A stretch of DNA of 64,000 nucleotides from Stygibacter sp964604155 (lineage in GTDB: Bacteria; Cloacimonadota; Cloacimonadia; Cloacimonadales; TCS61). Below are positions 35,957-44,055 of this stretch, piece by piece (the first letter of the stretch is position 1; every line of letters begins with the position of its first letter). Under the pieces are notes generated by a model that saw only the letters and a program-made list of their open reading frames with translations, was not told the DNA's origin and ran no database searches. Where the stretch lies: the NCBI GenBank assembly GCA_964604155.1, contig CAZRXY010000117.1:39794-103793 (forward strand), read 5' to 3'. Position numbers and translations under genes: made by a program.

Positions 35957-36109
35957 ATGTTATGGACAATAGCTTTGATTATGGTAGTTTTATGGCTTCT
36001 CGGACTGATCACGTCTTACACTTTTGGGGGATTCGTACATATTCTATTGGTGATAGCTATAGTAGTGATACTTGTCAGGCTGATCCAGGGAAAGGATCCA
36101 CTTAAATGA
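35957..36109 (+). CDS. DUF5670 (lmo0937-family) small membrane protein
   Basis: 50 residues, too short for many gene callers. It starts MLWTIALIMVVLWLLGL, continues SYTFGGFVHILLVIA and ends in a short polar tail RLIQGKDPLK. The two hydrophobic helices and the family pattern (LWLLGL, GGFxHILLVIA) are characteristic of lmo0937/DUF5670. AAGGAG lies eight bases before the ATG. Function is unknown, often stress-associated in other bacteria. It lies between two outer-membrane protein genes and could share their transcript. Confidence 0.85.
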   Translation: MLWTIALIMVVLWLLGLITSYTFGGFVHILLVIAIVVILVRLIQGKDPLK

Positions 36110-36305
36110 CTGCTGAAAAACGAGAGCTATACCTTGGAAACAGCATCTCTCTGAGAAATGGTTTATTTCTGTATAGAGATAAGAATCGATATAAATCATC
36201 GCAAACAAAAATTAGGGCAAAGTGATACTTTAGTATATGAGTTAGCAATTTAAGGTTTTGTTAACAAAGCTTTGTTGGAAAGTAAAATGATAAAAGGAAG
36301 AAAAG

Positions 36306-36806
36306 ATGAAAAAGATATTTTTTGTAATTGCTGTATTATTCGTCGCAGGCGCAGGTTTTGCTCAGAATGCTGTTGCCAAGGGGCAAACACAATTCAACGC
36401 AGGTGTGGGATTCTCCTCATGGGGAGTGCCTGTCTATGTCGGTTTAGATAGTGGCGTACACAGAAACGTCACCTTGGGTGGAGAATTGTCTTTCCAGTCA
36501 TATCAGGATAAATATAACAATCATAATTATGATCATTCAGTTATCGGGATTTCCGGTAATTTTAATTACCATTTCAATAATGTCCTGAATATACCCTCTA
36601 ACTGGGATTTTTATGCGGGACTCAATCTCGGATTTTTTATCTGGAATTCTCCTAATGACTATGAAGGTTCTCATACTTCGGGTTTAGGTATTTCCGGACA
36701 CATTGGCGGACGCTACTATTTCTCCAATAATTTCGGTGTTAATCTTGAATTCGGCGGCGGTAATGCTTTTTCAGGAGGAAAATTCGGGATTTCATTGAAA
36801 CTATAA
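36306..36806 (+). CDS. Outer-membrane beta-barrel protein
   Basis: 166 residues: signal peptide (KKIFFVIAVLFVAGAGFAQ), then alternating polar/hydrophobic strands rich in Gly, Asn and aromatics, ending GGKFGISLKL. This fits an eight-stranded OmpW/OmpX-size barrel in the outer membrane. Ligand or function is not readable. GGAAG precedes the start. Confidence 0.75.
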   Translation: MKKIFFVIAVLFVAGAGFAQNAVAKGQTQFNAGVGFSSWGVPVYVGLDSGVHRNVTLGGELSFQSYQDKYNNHNYDHSVIGISGNFNYHFNNVLNIPSNWDFYAGLNLGFFIWNSPNDYEGSHTSGLGISGHIGGRYYFSNNFGVNLEFGGGNAFSGGKFGISLKL

Positions 36807-36819
36807 TCTTTACTGATCT

Positions 36820-36868
36820 GCATAGCTCCAGCAGCTTAAAGATTTTTTATAGCATGCTGGAGCTATGC
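36820..36868. terminator. Bidirectional hairpin between convergent genes
   Basis: A perfect 14-bp stem (36820-36833 with 36855-36868) lies between the barrel gene stop and the VOC gene stop. There is no long U-tract on either strand, but position suggests it terminates both. Confidence 0.6.
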
Positions 36869-36891
36869 AAAGTTCTATTATCGATTGAAAT

Positions 36892-37287
36892 TCATTCTGC
36901 AACAACTTCTACTTTCATCCTGTCAGGATCTTCGAAGTAAACTGCATAATAACCTGCACCCCCGGCATAAGGATGCCGGTCTTTATATAGTATTGTTATA
37001 TTTCTTGATTTCAGCTTCTCAGTAAGCTCATCCACAAATACTTTTGATGACCCGTGAAATGCCAGATGATTCAAACCCGCATGACAACGATGATATTTAT
37101 GATCACGATATTTTTCCTCAGTTTGCACAAATACAATATAGGTTTCTTCCAGTATGAAGCTGAAACCCTCATCCCAGTTTTGAAATTCCTTATAGCCAAG
37201 TTCCTTTAATAACCAACTCCAGAACTTAATTGTTTCCTGCAGATCATTTACATATATCTCTATATGATGCAATTTCCCGATAGGCAC
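36892..37287 (-). CDS. VOC/glyoxalase-family protein
   Basis: 131 residues, a single vicinal-oxygen-chelate domain: KLHHIEIYVNDLQETIKFW (metal His in the first strand), AGLNHLAFHG (second His) and YAVYFEDPDRMKVEVVAE (metal Glu). It could be a glyoxalase, dioxygenase or resistance-type protein, and the substrate is unknown. Monocistronic, minus strand, GGAGG upstream. Confidence 0.85.
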   Translation of the reverse strand: MPIGKLHHIEIYVNDLQETIKFWSWLLKELGYKEFQNWDEGFSFILEETYIVFVQTEEKYRDHKYHRCHAGLNHLAFHGSSKVFVDELTEKLKSRNITILYKDRHPYAGGAGYYAVYFEDPDRMKVEVVAE

Positions 37288-37416
37288 TATTACCTCCTTG
37301 CTTCACAGCTATATACTTTTGATATATCAAGATACCAGCCTCAATATTTTTGTATTTAATTTTTATCTGCTTCTACATTGATCATTAAAAATACCTGTTT
37401 ACAAATTCATAGATAT

Positions 37417-38151
37417 TTATAATATCCATTTCTTTTTTATATTATTGATACTCATAAAAAATAGTAAAGCTATGAAACCGAGCAGCAATAATATATCCGC
37501 CGTGATTGGTAGTAAATTATATTGCCGGATAGAAATCCTTATCAAATCCACCCCGTATGTTACAGGAAGGATATAAGACAGGGGTCTGATAATAATCGGT
37601 AAGGACAATACAGGCACAAAGAGCCCACAAAGAAATATCATCGGAAAGCGGAAAAAATTCGAATATGTCTGGGCTTCAAATACTTCTTTAGCTGCAACAG
37701 ATATATATAAACCAAGTAAAGTAGAAACAACAGAAAGCAGGATAATCCCGATGACCAGAGCGAAAGTGTTTGCGAGAACCAGTTTGAAATATAAAACTGA
37801 GACCAGCACCGGGATGAGGCTATTAAAAATACCAAACAAGATAGCGCCGGTGATTTTGGCAAAAACAAGGACTTCCTCGCTTATGGGAGCCAATAGCAAT
37901 CGTTCAAAAGACCTTGATTTGCGTTCGAATGTAATGGTTACTGCCAGCATAGAAGTAGTGCCAAACAGGATAGACATTGCCACAATACCCGGAAAGACTT
38001 CCTGGATTTGAAAAGTGGACTTTGTTCTGATAAACATCATTAGCATCCAGGCAAAGGGAAATATTATCCCCCAACTCACGTTTGGTGGTTTCAAATAGTA
38101 GTTTTTCATATCTTTGCAGAGGATATTCCAAAAAGCAATCATAGAATTCAT
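37417..38151 (-). CDS. ABC-2 type transporter permease (DrrB-like)
   Basis: 244 residues, six predicted TM helices, with the ABC-2 conserved region FERKSRSFERLLLAPISEEV (cytoplasmic loop) and the LSYILPVTYGVDLIR segment near the end. It is the last gene of the ArsR / Cys-rich / ABC operon. Its start overlaps the ATPase stop by four bases (ATGA, 38148-38151), so the two form an exporter pair. Substrate is unknown. Confidence 0.88.
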   Translation of the reverse strand: MNSMIAFWNILCKDMKNYYLKPPNVSWGIIFPFAWMLMMFIRTKSTFQIQEVFPGIVAMSILFGTTSMLAVTITFERKSRSFERLLLAPISEEVLVFAKITGAILFGIFNSLIPVLVSVLYFKLVLANTFALVIGIILLSVVSTLLGLYISVAAKEVFEAQTYSNFFRFPMIFLCGLFVPVLSLPIIIRPLSYILPVTYGVDLIRISIRQYNLLPITADILLLLGFIALLFFMSINNIKKKWIL

Positions 38152-39119
38152 TTTTTCTCCTTTTCCTTTTTCATCATATTTGCCTCTATACCAGTAGCTT
38201 CTACGAAGACGTCCTCCAAAGACGGCTTGATCACTTTCGCTTCATTCACTACAAATTGCAAATAATCTAAATAATTTATAATTGGTACAATATCAATATT
38301 CTCGGAACCTATAAATTCAATCGCTGTATCGCCCTTGAAAAATAAATCCAAATGGGGAAATCTCTGCTTCAATTCATCCTGCAGAACCTTCGCAGCATAT
38401 TCTCGAGGCTCGAACACAATCTCCAGTTTCTTCTTATCCTTCGTCGTAATCAATAAATTGTCCACTGTGTCCAGCCTGATGATCTCACCCTTATCGATGA
38501 AGGCAATTCGGTTACAAAGCCTTTCCGCTTCCTCAATATAATGTGTCGTCAGGAAAATGGTCGTTCCATTTCTGTTCAGCTTTTTGATCAATTCTCTGAT
38601 CTGCCGCACACTCGCTATATCAATCCCGGTTGTTGGCTCATCGAGGAATAGTATTTCAGGATCATGTATTAAAGCCGCTGCAAGTGTCAACTTTCTCTTC
38701 ATACCCTTGGAATAAGCCTGAAATTTCCTGCTGCGAAATTCAAAAAGATTAAACATCTCTAAAAGCTCTATAGCTTTCTTTTCTCGCTCCGGTTTTCTCA
38801 TGCCATATAATGAACCACAAAAACAAAGATTATCAAAACCGTTCATCTCAGCATAAAGATTGCTCTCATCAGCCACGACACCGATTAGTTTTTGAGCTTT
38901 TTTCATCTTTCTGGTGACTTCGATATCGTGGTAAAATATCCTGCCCGAACTGACCTTTGCCATCCCGATCAACATATTGATGGTGGTGGTTTTACCTGCT
39001 CCGTTAGGACCAAGAAAACCAAATATCTCACCCTTCTCGATATCGAATGAGATATGATCTACGGCTGTGAAATTACCGTAGTCTTTCGTGAGACCTTCTA
39101 CTTTTATTATATTTCTCAT
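38148..39119 (-). CDS. ABC transporter ATP-binding protein (DrrA-like)
   Basis: 323 residues from the ATG at 39119 (AAGGAG seven bases upstream; the frame opens earlier without a site). The NBD has Walker A GPNGAGKTTTINM, signature YSKGMKRKLTLAAAL and Walker B ILFLDEPTTGIDI. A ~90-residue C-terminal extension follows, as in DrrA-type drug or lipid exporters. With the overlapping permease it forms an exporter placed downstream of an ArsR-type regulator and a Cys-rich small protein. Confidence 0.92.
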   Translation of the reverse strand: MRNIIKVEGLTKDYGNFTAVDHISFDIEKGEIFGFLGPNGAGKTTTINMLIGMAKVSSGRIFYHDIEVTRKMKKAQKLIGVVADESNLYAEMNGFDNLCFCGSLYGMRKPEREKKAIELLEMFNLFEFRSRKFQAYSKGMKRKLTLAAALIHDPEILFLDEPTTGIDIASVRQIRELIKKLNRNGTTIFLTTHYIEEAERLCNRIAFIDKGEIIRLDTVDNLLITTKDKKKLEIVFEPREYAAKVLQDELKQRFPHLDLFFKGDTAIEFIGSENIDIVPIINYLDYLQFVVNEAKVIKPSLEDVFVEATGIEANMMKKEKEKK

Positions 39120-39136
39120 TTTTAGCTCCTTATATG

Positions 39137-39340
39137 TCAGGCTTGCCCGCATATCCTATGATCATTTTTGTTCTTTTTTTCGATGAGATCAGCTTTTTCT
39201 CTAAGAAGACCGATACTTTTTCCCAGATGATAACGATCGATGGTATCGCTGTCTTCCGCAGCACAGCAACATTTGATTTCCAGCTTTGTAAGAAAACCAC
39301 ACTTGTCATTGACGGCACGACGCATGTGTTTATCACACAT
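39137..39340 (-). CDS. Small Cys-rich protein in the ArsR-ABC operon
   Basis: 67 residues from the ATG at 39340 (GGAGG six bases upstream). It begins MCDKHMRRAVNDKCGF and has a KCCCAAED motif, five cysteines in all plus a C-terminal CGQA. The Cys density beside an ArsR regulator suggests metal, metalloid or thiol handling; this is inference. It resembles no family I can name. A gap of 17 bases to the ABC ATPase gene and co-orientation support a shared transcript. Confidence 0.6.
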   Translation of the reverse strand: MCDKHMRRAVNDKCGFLTKLEIKCCCAAEDSDTIDRYHLGKSIGLLREKADLIEKKNKNDHRICGQA

Positions 39341-39395
39341 ATTAACCTCCGTGTATTTATATATTAGCATATACTAATTATGGCAATCAAAAAAA

Positions 39396-39683
39396 TTACG
39401 CTTTCCAGATATCACAAAACGCAATTACCAGTTCATCGATCCTTGCCTTGTTGAGCGAATAATGGATGCGGTTTGCCCGTTTTTCTCTGTTTACATAACC
39501 TGCCTGACGCAAAACCCGCAAGTGCTGAGATACTGCTGATTGAGATATACTAAGTCTATGCGTGATAGCATTTACGCAAAGAAAATCCTGTTTCAGCAAT
39601 AACTTAAGAATCTTTAACCGATTCGGTTCTGCGATGATTTTTAAGTCTTCGGCAATTTTTTCCGCTATTATTTGATTATTCAT
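39396..39683 (-). CDS. ArsR-family winged-helix repressor
   Basis: 95 residues from the ATG at 39683, which overlaps the upstream stop (ATGAATAA). It is a compact ArsR/SmtB fold: AEPNRLKILKLLLKQDFLCVNAITHRLSISQSAVSQHLRVL-type recognition region, then a beta-wing (VNREKRANRIHYSLN). The Cys in FLCVN is at the place of the classical metal-sensing ELCVCD box, but only one Cys is present there, so metal response is uncertain. It most likely controls its own operon with the small protein and ABC exporter. Confidence 0.9.
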   Translation of the reverse strand: MNNQIIAEKIAEDLKIIAEPNRLKILKLLLKQDFLCVNAITHRLSISQSAVSQHLRVLRQAGYVNREKRANRIHYSLNKARIDELVIAFCDIWKA

Positions 39684-40134
39684 CGCATTCACTGGTTTCG
39701 CTGGCTTCATCAAGTACGGGCAGAATATTTTCTGTTGAAAGCAGTTCATTATTATCAAGAACCTTTTTAAGATCAGCCAGAGACCAGTTCCCTTCGTGCC
39801 TTCCAATGCCCTTCATAAACAGGGGAAAATGGATAAATGAGATAGTCTCATTTTCAATTGTGGCTGTGAATTTACCCTCTATCACGATAGCAAAAGGAAA
39901 ATGTGTCTGAGGTAATCCAGCTTCAATAATGATCTCAATGTTTTCTTCCGCCTCAATATCAAAATATTGAATCTGATAAAGTTCATTGAAATCGCAAAGC
40001 AATGAATCAACTTGTGCCAGAACCTGCTGCGAAGGCTTTTTGTCTTTGTAAAAAACTGAGATAACTTTTTTCTCTGTCGCTCCCAGTCCGCAAAATAAAA
40101 CTAATAATATGACAGGAAATATCCATTGTCTCAT
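39676..40134 (-). CDS. Exported protein, possibly thioredoxin-like fold
   Basis: 152 residues: signal peptide (RQWIFPVILLVLFCGLGAT), then a mixed alpha/beta domain beginning KKVISVFYKDKKPSQQVLAQVDSL, ending with a conserved-looking segment (HFPLFMKGIGRHEGNW). No CxxC is present, so if the fold is thioredoxin-like it lacks redox Cys. First gene of the operon: the stop lies inside the arsR start. AGGAG is eight bases before the ATG. Fold assignment is tentative. Confidence 0.5.
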   Translation of the reverse strand: MRQWIFPVILLVLFCGLGATEKKVISVFYKDKKPSQQVLAQVDSLLCDFNELYQIQYFDIEAEENIEIIIEAGLPQTHFPFAIVIEGKFTATIENETISFIHFPLFMKGIGRHEGNWSLADLKKVLDNNELLSTENILPVLDEASETSECDE

Positions 40135-40657
40135 ATCTTATTACTCCTGTATTTTTTTAAAACTATACAACTCAACCACCCGGATCAAAATCACTGACAT
40201 CCCCAAAAGCAAATCTCCACAATCAGCTACATACATCGATTGGAGCAAATCAATTCTTATACCCCAGTAGCAACAGTCAAAGAAAAATATCCTGCTATCA
40301 TTGTCAAGCTGAAAATTAATCCTGCTGGCATACCCCCGAAATTTATTTGTTGAGTCTGGAATATTGAACTTATGAAGTTATCGGTCGTCACCATTGCGAA
40401 GTGTTGCACTAAAGTGGCGCCGTATATTATTGATATATATAGCCATAACCTGTGTCTACCACACTTTTTCGTTTTTTAAGAAATATTTATGCCCTTTTTT
40501 AATTTTTTGGCAATCTACTCTTACAATGCATGCTAATCAGCTATGGATATTTTTGAACTTTCCCGTCGCATTAACTGCTCCCTACAAGTTCAAAATATCT
40601 AAATACTAAAAAAGCACAAATAATAAATTCCTCATATCAAGCCTCCAGTTCTTTTTG

Positions 40658-40697
40658 GTACACTTTTCGGTGAGAAACCTTGTACACTTTTCAGTGA
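40658..40697. repeat. Tandem repeats resembling an IS21-family element end
   Basis: GTACACTTTTCGGTGA (40658-40673) and GTACACTTTTCAGTGA (40682-40697) occur with a 24-base period. Several IS21-family ends carry repeated blocks of this kind. No istA/istB genes are present, so it would be a solo end remnant. Not verified by search. Confidence 0.4.
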
Positions 40698-40820
40698 TTG
40701 GTGACATTATGTAATTTGCATCAAATAATTGCTATATAACCCGCTGTAACCTAATGAAACATTAGACAAATCTGAGATTAAGGAATCAAAGAGAAATGAA
40801 TTTACACCAAAATTTAAGAC

Positions 40821-40850
40821 TTGACTAAAATCATAATAAATTGCCATATT
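40821..40850 (+). promoter_or_regulatory. Candidate promoter of the DUF488 cassette
   Basis: TTGACT (40821-40826) and CATATT (40845-40850) with 18-base spacing, 26 bases before the first ATG. The -10 is weak (4 of 6). Confidence 0.35.
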
Positions 40851-40876
40851 GACTTGTCAGGTTCAGTTAAGGGAGA

Positions 40877-41539
40877 ATGCGAGTGAAATCAAAGATTGTA
40901 TATACAGTAGGACATTCAACACACGATGTCCAGTTTTTCATCAACATGTTGAAAAAGAATAATATTAGTGTTATTGTAGATGTTAGAAGTACACCTTTTA
41001 GCAAGTATGCTGACCAATTTAATAAAGATATACTAAAATTTTATTTAAGTAATCAAAATATTGCATATATCCATATGGGAAATCTATTAGGCGCAAGGTA
41101 TACTGATGCTAAATTGCTATTTAATGATGGGAAAGTGAATTTCTCTGAAGTAGTAAAATTAAATAGTTTTAAAATTGGAATTGATCGTTTAGAAGGTGGC
41201 TTAAACAAAGGATATACAATTGCTTTAATGTGTTCTGAAAAAAACCCACTTGAGTGTCATCGATTTTCGATGATTTCCAATTATCTAAACAAAAATGATT
41301 ATAAAGTATTTCACATACTACCTGATAGGGTGATTGACCACAACGATTTAGAAGATAAACTATTCAATTATTATATGACAAAAAACAAAATTACGTTTGA
41401 TATTGATCGGATATTACGAATGGAAGATGTGCAAAGTGATTTCCTAAACAATAAAACTAAAGATGATATGTATTATGAAATAAACAAGTTAGTTGGATAC
41501 GACAATAACTCTGATAAGGATGAAAATGATGATTGTTAA
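40877..41539 (+). CDS. DUF488 family protein A
   Basis: 220 residues. DUF488 hallmarks: YTVGHSTHDVQFFINML (~10-26), VDVRSTPFSK (~35-44), and the Cys-containing block LMCSEKNPLECHRF (CSE...CHR). The C-terminal ~70 residues (from ~150) are charged and helical and extend beyond the core domain. GGGAG precedes both the ATG (40877) and a GTG six bases later, and either could be used. DUF488 proteins are uncharacterised; the invariant Cys/His/Arg block suggests an enzyme active site or metal site. First of three co-directional, overlapping AT-rich genes. Confidence 0.88.
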   Translation: MRVKSKIVYTVGHSTHDVQFFINMLKKNNISVIVDVRSTPFSKYADQFNKDILKFYLSNQNIAYIHMGNLLGARYTDAKLLFNDGKVNFSEVVKLNSFKIGIDRLEGGLNKGYTIALMCSEKNPLECHRFSMISNYLNKNDYKVFHILPDRVIDHNDLEDKLFNYYMTKNKITFDIDRILRMEDVQSDFLNNKTKDDMYYEINKLVGYDNNSDKDENDDC

Positions 41540-41960
41540 TACTATTGGATTTGCTGGGAAAAGTGCTGAAGAGTTTTTCACGTTATTAGTAAAAAATAAT
41601 GTAAAAAGGCTTATTGATATTAGATTAAACAATAAATCCCAACTTGCCGGTTTCGCTAATTATAAACATTTACCTTATCTTCTGAAGCTACATGATATTG
41701 ATTATATTTATAAACCAGAATATGCACCCAATAAAGAGCTTCTTGATGATTACAAAAAGAAAAAGATCAACTGGCAAGAGTATGAAGTTAGATATATCAA
41801 TATTATAAGTGATAGAGATGTTCTGCAAAACATCAACTGGGACTTCTTTGATAATTCAGTATTACTCTGTAGCGAACCAACAGCTAAGATGTGCCATCGA
41901 AGATTATTTGCTGAGATGTTAGCAAGGGAGAATGAAAATATTATTATAAGGAATTTATAA
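41526..41960 (+). CDS. DUF488 family protein B (divergent paralogue)
   Basis: 144 residues; the start is placed at the ATG pair at 41526/41529, with AAGGA five bases upstream inside the end of gene A. It keeps the DUF488 order: NTIGFAGKSAEEFFTLL, LIDIRLNN (where A has DVRSTPF) and LLCSEPTAKMCHRRLFAEML. It differs from A by having IGFAG for VGHST and no C-terminal extension. Two different DUF488 proteins side by side imply a heteromeric or two-step function. The stop shares bases with the start of the next gene (ATAATG). Confidence 0.88.
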   Translation: MMIVNTIGFAGKSAEEFFTLLVKNNVKRLIDIRLNNKSQLAGFANYKHLPYLLKLHDIDYIYKPEYAPNKELLDDYKKKKINWQEYEVRYINIISDRDVLQNINWDFFDNSVLLCSEPTAKMCHRRLFAEMLARENENIIIRNL

Positions 41961-42640
41961 TGAAAAAAACTATTGTAGTATTTGCAAATTCATTTAAGCA
42001 CCATGAACATTGTGTTGCTGGTAAAGAAATTTCTTCCAAAAAGTGGATAAGACCTGTTTCAAGTGCTGCAGGTGGAGCTTTATCTGAAGCTCAAGTTCTT
42101 TGTAAAAATCCATATGGAGAATTTCCTGTAAAAGTGTTGCAGAAAGTTGAACTTGAACTTGATGCACACGTTCCTCTAATCAATCAACCAGAGAACTATT
42201 TAGTAAGTCAAAGTACTTGGATTCAATGTTTTAAACTTAAAGCAAGTAATATTACTCCTTACTTAGATTATCCTGATATCCTTTGGGATAACAACAGTAG
42301 TAGTTATCATGGGACAAATGACAGAGTAGCATTCCATAGGATAAACAATAGGGAAGTTGTTATTAATCAATCATTATATCTGATTAATCCAGATGATTTG
42401 AGATACTATATTACTACAGATCAGCAAAATCATAAAAGAATAAGGGCTGCTTTTAAGTTATCAGGTATTTCATATGATTTAGCTGTAACAGATACAAATA
42501 TTTGGAAATGGTTAGAACGAGAAGCTGTTGGACATGAAGAAAAGGTAGATTCTGGTAAAGTACTATGCATAAGTTTAGGTGAAACTTTTAATGATGGATA
42601 TTGTTACAAGTTGGTTGCTTCTTCAATTCCATTAGAATAA
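41960..42640 (+). CDS. Putative dual OB-fold protein linked to DUF488
   Basis: 226 residues, mostly beta. It begins KKTIVVFANSFKHHEHCVAGKE, with a WIRPVSSAAGGAL segment. I associate this pattern with proteins annotated as dual OB-domain containing, which are often coded beside DUF488; that is from memory and not checked. An OB fold would suggest nucleic-acid or nucleotide binding. The C-terminus (KVLCISLGETFNDGYCYKLVASSI) looks like a second small beta domain. Its start overlaps gene B by one base, so the three genes are surely one transcript. Role unknown; a defence or nucleic-acid-processing unit is a reasonable hypothesis. Confidence 0.55.
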   Translation: MKKTIVVFANSFKHHEHCVAGKEISSKKWIRPVSSAAGGALSEAQVLCKNPYGEFPVKVLQKVELELDAHVPLINQPENYLVSQSTWIQCFKLKASNITPYLDYPDILWDNNSSSYHGTNDRVAFHRINNREVVINQSLYLINPDDLRYYITTDQQNHKRIRAAFKLSGISYDLAVTDTNIWKWLEREAVGHEEKVDSGKVLCISLGETFNDGYCYKLVASSIPLE

Positions 42641-42685
42641 TAAAGTTAATCTGAATGAAGTTACTCAATCGCTAAATTGCACATC

Positions 42686-42898
42686 TTACACAACCCTAAA
42701 CAACAAAGCCATCTCAACGAGTATCCTGAAAGTCCCCAGTTCGTATTCTTCTAAGATGATAATATCGCATTCTTGATTCAGCGGTCGCAGGATCACTCGC
42801 TTCTTCTCAGCATCGAAATGCACTTTCTTAAGTGTGAAACCATCCGGTGTCCGACAGGCACATTTTTTACCATCATCATTCTGCATGTATATACTCAT
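42686..42898 (-). pseudogene. Remnant of a LexA/S24-type repressor (C-terminal part only)
   Basis: 70 residues matching only the end of the LexA/CI-type autopeptidase: a FTLKKVHF strand (position of the catalytic Lys in LexA VTVKRF), then KRVILRPLNQECDIIIL and a terminal beta-strand FRILVEMALLFRVV. The DNA-binding domain and catalytic Ser are missing, so it cannot work as a repressor. It lies between the dual-OB gene and the tmRNA 3' end, where prophage and island remnants usually sit. Confidence 0.5.
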
Positions 42899-42962
42899 TG
42901 AATTTCACTGATTGAAATTTTATGCAAATACTTTCATTTCTCGCTTTGCTTTAAGCAAAATC

Positions 42963-43316
<354 letters not shown>

Positions 43317-43644
43317 TATGCATTTCTAATGATCTATCGAACAATTCCAAGTAATATAAAGCAGTTATCCAGTCAAGCATTATAATTTTTCTAATTCTAG
43401 CATACCCCCCGAAATTATTTTAATTCATGACTCATAAATCATCCTGCAGAGGTGACACTATAATAGCCTTGGATGAAACCCGTGGATTTAGAAACAACAC
43501 ACACCTTCCTCGTCCCCCTCCCCCTTGCAGAATGATTTATGAGCTATGAAAATAATAATCGCTGGTATTAGATGAAGTAATGGATATGGAATATAACTTG
43601 CCCAAATAATCAACAGGGGAAAAAATGGACGGCGAGAGGTGATA
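43317..43644. other. Intergenic region with mobile-type repeats
   Basis: Contains the TIR element (43424-43550), the GCATACCCCCCGAAATTATT block near 43400, and the left copy of the 172-base duplication (from 43571). No other gene. Confidence 0.6.
43424..43550. mobile_element. 127-bp terminal-inverted-repeat element (MITE-like), copy B of the dispersed repeat
   Basis: The 29-base ends (43424-43452 and 43522-43550) are inverted repeats of each other with about 24 matches, sharing CTCATAAATCAT-CTGCA. The interior matches the intergenic repeat at 29975-30044. No coding capacity. It may be a non-autonomous transposon or a REP-type structural repeat; no target-site duplication was clear. Confidence 0.55.
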
Positions 43645-43742
43645 ATGAAAAAGAGATATAGCTTAATTATATTGATATTAATGGTTTTAGCAACGATGAA
43701 TGCCGCCTTGACATTGGATCAGCCGGTTAACTTACAGCAGCC
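43571..43742 (+). repeat. Left copy of a 172-base direct repeat (5' region of the M6 peptidase gene)
   Basis: Nearly identical to 45538-45710 from AGATGAAGTAATGG through the signal peptide codons to CAGCAGCC, with only a few substitutions and one 1-base length difference. The two copies flank the HsdM remnant and the Fic gene. Confidence 0.92.
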
Positions 43743-44043
43743 AGAAACGGGATTCCCCGAGTCACTCAGCGTATTTGATCCGCTGTTTAATGCAGATAAC
43801 GGCATTCCAGGAAACATACTGGTTTTTGCCAGAAACCGTCAGCGAGATAACCTGTTCTTCATTGATGCCGGTGAGGAAGGTAAATATGAGAAAGGAAATT
43901 ATCAACTGGCATTATGCGAACAGGTTTTATAAAAATCCGTCCAGAATTATGAAAGATATGAAACTATCGAATAATATTCGCATGTTGCCACTCCCGAAAA
44001 TATCAAAGAAAATGGAAAATATCTGGAAGAATTAGGACTTTGA
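43645..44043 (+). pseudogene. Chimeric pseudogene: M6 peptidase N-terminus joined to a type I restriction HsdM C-terminus
   Basis: Residues 1-~54 copy the intact M6 protease at 45613 (same signal peptide; then QQP joined to ETGF and PESLSVFDPLFNADNG, with two internal deletions). From GIPGNILVF on, the sequence is HsdM C-terminal (RDNLFFIDAGEEGKYEKGNYQ, then in the same frame after a TAA: NYERYETIE, TAA, YSHVATPENIKEN). HsdM proteins have IEKYSHVA here, so both stops look like AAA-to-TAA changes. The frame closes at 44041-44043. Only HsdM's last ~80 residues remain. Confidence 0.72.
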
Positions 44044-44055
44044 GAGGTAATAAAT

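Larger units (their letters stand above)
40135..40876. other. 742-base intergenic region before the DUF488 cassette
   Basis: No gene. It contains, in order: a GCATACCCCCGAAATTTATT stretch (around 40329) resembling 43400-43420, an AT-rich segment, the tandem IS21-like repeats (40658-40697), and a candidate promoter (40821-40850). Base composition turns distinctly AT-rich from ~40450 onward, continuing through the cassette. Confidence 0.6.

Noticed and set aside
40400..40430. Second attachment copy of the ssrA 3' end (AAAGTGGCGCCG)
   Set aside because: Only about six bases are shared with the tmRNA end; chance similarity.
43639..43932. Intact 97-residue secreted protein
   Set aside because: Its first half copies the M6 protease start and the second half is HsdM-like with in-frame stops just after; treated as a chimeric pseudogene.
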